In this document: one piece after another, positions 5,183-7,188 of the stretch
Layout: each line of letters starts with the position of its first letter
How positions within the stretch are numbered: the stretch's first letter is position 1
Origin: JAZKIX01 sp040384645
GTDB lineage: Bacteria > Pseudomonadota > Gammaproteobacteria > Burkholderiales > Burkholderiaceae_D
Direction of reading: 5' to 3'
NCBI GenBank assembly: GCA_040384645.1
Contig: JAZKIX010000111.1
Coordinates: forward strand, 1-7,188
Length of the DNA: 7,188 bases
Position numbers and translations under genes: made by a program
The notes under the pieces: generated by a model
Databases searched by the model: none
The model's input: only the letters and a program-made list of their open reading frames with translations
What the model was told of the DNA's origin: nothing

Positions 5183-6315
5183 GGCGCCACCGTCCGTTTC
5201 GAGAGGCAAGCGCGCCTGAGTTTGCTCCACAGCACCAGCGGATGGATCGCGCTATTCACGTTCAAACGCCAGGAAAACGCCAGCACGATCAGAATAAAAC
5301 TGAAGGCGTGTACCGGCCACCACGCCATCAGAAATGAGATTTTCTGCTGCGCCACCGCTGCCTGAAAAATACTGATCACATTGGTATAAGTCACATACAA
5401 GAGCAAGGCAATCATCAAATTAACCGAGCGCCCAACCCGGGGATTGACAAAGCCGAGTGGAATCGCCAACAGCATCAATAACAGGCACATCAGGGGCAAG
5501 GCAATACGCCATAATAATTCGCTCATATGGTATGCGTCATCCATTTTTTCCAGCAAGGTCATGGTGGACATGGAATGGGCTGATTTATCGCCGACCAACG
5601 CTTGCGAACCGTTCGATACCAGCATGCCGTATCGCTCGAATTCCATCATCTGGAAATCCGATTGATTCGGCGCGCCGTCGTAACGCCGGCCTTTGCGCAT
5701 AATGACAAATTTATCGCCACTGCTGTCGACTTCGGTAGTGCCTTCCTTGGCGACGATGATGCTGGTTTTGCCATTCTCGACGGTGTTGACAAAAATATTT
5801 TCAACCTTGCTGGCGTCGCCAGAAATGCCTTCGACAAAAAACATCCGGTTCGATGATGCCGATTCTTGAAATTTGCCGGGTGAGATTTTCAAAATATCTT
5901 CCCGCTTTTCAAAGCGCTCGGCCGATTCCGCACTAAGCCGGTTTGCCAGCGGCGTCAACATAAAACTGAGCAAACCGGTCATCAGCACAATCGGCCAGCC
6001 GAATGCGACCACCGGGCGGATCCATTGCACCAGGCTCACGCCGGAAGCAAACCAGACCACCATTTCAGAATCCTGATAACTACGGCTGACCACCATCAAG
6101 ACAGAAATAAAACTGGTAAGAATCAATAGAATTGGAAGATACTGCAGGGCAGCAAAACCGATCAGGGCAATCACATCGGCCGATGCGATTTTGCCGCCGG
6201 CCGCTTTGCCAAGAATCTTGATTAACATTACAGTGATAATGATGGTAAAAAGAGCGGTAAAAACAGCACCCGCGGTACTCATCAATTCACGTCGGATTGC
6301 GCGTTGAAAGATCAT
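5179..6315 (-). CDS. lptF: LPS export ABC transporter permease LptF, 378 aa
   Basis: LptF is the partner permease of LptG in the LptB2FG lipopolysaccharide extraction complex. The start MIFQRAIRRELMSTAGAVF and the segment QYLPILLILTSFISVLMVVS, followed by SRSYQDSEMVV (coupling helix around Glu84), match the family. Membrane helices fall at about 14-36, 47-77, 102-122, 270-289, 296-315 and 328-348. The periplasmic beta-jellyroll lies between about 125 and 265, with typical strands such as RMFFVEGIS and IIVAKEGTTEVD. The C-terminal tail after the last helix (about 350-378) is rich in Lys and Arg and cytoplasmic. It is the first gene of the overlapping operon lptF-lptG-cbiX. The ATG has no good Shine-Dalgarno sequence upstream. 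Only 42 bp separate it from the divergent pepA. Confidence 0.96.
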   Translation of the reverse strand: MIFQRAIRRELMSTAGAVFTALFTIIITVMLIKILGKAAGGKIASADVIALIGFAALQYLPILLILTSFISVLMVVSRSYQDSEMVVWFASGVSLVQWIRPVVAFGWPIVLMTGLLSFMLTPLANRLSAESAERFEKREDILKISPGKFQESASSNRMFFVEGISGDASKVENIFVNTVENGKTSIIVAKEGTTEVDSSGDKFVIMRKGRRYDGAPNQSDFQMMEFERYGMLVSNGSQALVGDKSAHSMSTMTLLEKMDDAYHMSELLWRIALPLMCLLLMLLAIPLGFVNPRVGRSVNLMIALLLYVTYTNVISIFQAAVAQQKISFLMAWWPVHAFSFILIVLAFSWRLNVNSAIHPLVLWSKLRRACLSKRTVAP

Positions 6316-6331
6316 TCGACGGCACTAAATA
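6304..6331 (+). promoter_or_regulatory. Candidate pepA promoter, overlapping the lptF start
   Basis: TTGAAA (6304-6309) is followed after 16 bp by TAAATA (6326-6331), a reasonable sigma70-like pair for pepA with an expected start near 6338. The -35 would lie inside lptF codons 3-4, so the divergent lptF promoter must overlap it. On the minus strand the A+T-rich block at 6324-6333 (ATTATTTAGT) could serve as its -10. This is prediction by eye only. Confidence 0.35.
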
Positions 6332-6345
6332 ATTCGCCAACAGGC

Positions 6346-6350
6346 AAGGA
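6346..6350 (+). promoter_or_regulatory. Ribosome binding site of pepA
   Basis: AAGGA ends 7 bases before ATG 6358, at good spacing, and supports that start codon. Confidence 0.7.
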
Positions 6351-6357
6351 AAAGAAA

Positions 6358-7188
6358 ATGGACTTTAGCATAAAAAGTTTTGACCTAAAAAACACCCTCA
6401 ACAATGCAAAAACAGCTTGTATCGTGGTCGGCGTATTTGAAAACAAGAAATTATCGAGCGCCGCTATCGCACTCGATAGCAAAGGTCAACTGAACGCCGC
6501 ATTGCAATCGGGCGACATCAGCGGCAAGCCCGGCGCCACCTTGCTGTTGCGCAATGTAGCAGACATTAATGCAGAACGCGTCTTGCTGCTCGGCTTGGGC
6601 AATGACGACGCGATCAGCGATAAAAACTTTGCCACCGCGACCCAAGCCCTGATCCGCAGCCTGACTTCCATCGGCGCGGCAGACGCCATTATCGCATTGC
6701 CGGTCGATGCTGTAAAAGACCGTGCGGCCGATTGGGCGGTGCAAACCATTGTGCTGGCGGCGCACCAAAATGCCTATCGCTGCGATTCCTTGAAGAGTAA
6801 AAAAGATCCAGCGCCATCAGGCGTCAAAAAAGTCGTCATTGCCGTGCCGGGCGATGCCGTCAGCAACGCCAAACAAGCGCTCGAGCAAAGTCTTGCCATC
6901 GCCAAAGGCGTCGATTTGGCCAAACAATTGGGCGATCTGCCAGCCAATATCTGCACCCCGACCTATCTGGCGAATACCGCGAAGAAAATCGCCGAAAACC
7001 ATAAGCTGAGCGTCGACGTCCTCGACCGCAAGCAACTCGAAGCGCTCAAGATGGGCAGTTTCCTGTCGGTCAGCCGCGGCAGCGACGAGCCGCCAAAATT
7101 CATCGTGCTCAAGCACATGGGCGGCAAAGCCAAGGACGCGCCGATCGTGCTGGTCGGCAAAGGTATTACCTTCGACACCGGCGGCATT
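6358..7188 (+). CDS. pepA: Leucyl aminopeptidase PepA (M17 family), 3' truncated by window edge
   Basis: A cytosolic M17 metallo-aminopeptidase that removes N-terminal residues from peptides and acts as a hexamer with two metal ions per subunit; in E. coli PepA also binds DNA. From ATG 6358 the frame is open to the end of the window, giving 277 residues of an expected total near 500. The N-terminal macro-like domain (MDFSIKSFDL... to about residue 165) includes the typical LLLRNVADINAERVLLLGLG strand pair. The linker motif DLAKQLGDLPANICTPTYLA (about 182-201) marks entry into the catalytic domain. The last residues are VGKGITFDTGGI, containing Lys268 and Asp273, the first metal-binding and active-site residues; the remaining ligands and the catalytic Arg lie outside. 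It is divergent to lptF with a 42-bp gap, an arrangement that recurs in beta- and gammaproteobacteria. The start is supported by AAGGA at good spacing. Confidence 0.96.
   Translation, partial: MDFSIKSFDLKNTLNNAKTACIVVGVFENKKLSSAAIALDSKGQLNAALQSGDISGKPGATLLLRNVADINAERVLLLGLGNDDAISDKNFATATQALIRSLTSIGAADAIIALPVDAVKDRAADWAVQTIVLAAHQNAYRCDSLKSKKDPAPSGVKKVVIAVPGDAVSNAKQALEQSLAIAKGVDLAKQLGDLPANICTPTYLANTAKKIAENHKLSVDVLDRKQLEALKMGSFLSVSRGSDEPPKFIVLKHMGGKAKDAPIVLVGKGITFDTGGI

Noticed and set aside
5183..5230. Longer N-terminus for LptG starting at 5230
   Set aside because: The extra 16 residues lie entirely within the lptF 3' end and are not LptG-like; ATG 5182 gives the family-typical MKVLQRYL start and an ATGA overlap.
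1..7188. CRISPR arrays, tRNA or rRNA genes, prophage genes, transposases
   Set aside because: No regularly spaced short repeats, no tRNA-like cloverleaf or rRNA motifs noticed, and no ORF with transposase, integrase or phage features.

Overview
The window looks like a chromosomal segment of a betaproteobacterium, most likely Burkholderiales and probably Oxalobacteraceae-like (Herminiimonas, Undibacterium or Janthinobacterium type). That placement is inference from the protein sequences (CysN, LptF, LptG, PepA, short CbiX), their order and a moderate G+C content. I cannot name a species.

Left edge (2-1216): the 3' part of cysN on the + strand, the GTPase subunit of ATP sulfurylase, followed by a hairpin terminator at 1275-1315. 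Right side (3672-7188): a tightly overlapping minus-strand operon lptF-lptG-cbiX, and pepA diverging from lptF across only 42 bp. LptF and LptG are the membrane subunits of the lipopolysaccharide export transporter. CbiX is a short sirohydrochlorin chelatase. It is functionally linked to cysN because siroheme is the cofactor of assimilatory sulfite reductase, while ATP sulfurylase starts the same pathway. PepA is a cytosolic leucyl aminopeptidase cut by the right window edge.

Between the two conserved blocks (about 1306-3671) lies a patch unlike its flanks: partly A+T-richer, with small or broken genes. In order it holds: (i) a 134-residue DUF3592-like protein with two membrane segments; (ii) a decayed gene for a small membrane-anchored protein; (iii) a structured inverted repeat resembling an integron attC site; (iv) an intact chloramphenicol-phosphotransferase-family P-loop kinase starting 39 bp after the attC-like end; (v) about 185 bp I cannot explain; (vi) a second, diverged and independently broken copy of the decayed gene; (vii) about 215 bp with a 9-bp inverted repeat but no gene.

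The most notable result is the pair of diverged direct repeats around the kinase cassette. Neither is an intact ORF. Aligning them against each other recovers one ancestral small-protein reading frame, with conservative amino-acid changes in the C-terminal half. The patch is therefore best read as an old, decaying accessory insertion (possibly integron-cassette derived) between cysN and cbiX. I do not see a clear new multi-gene system.
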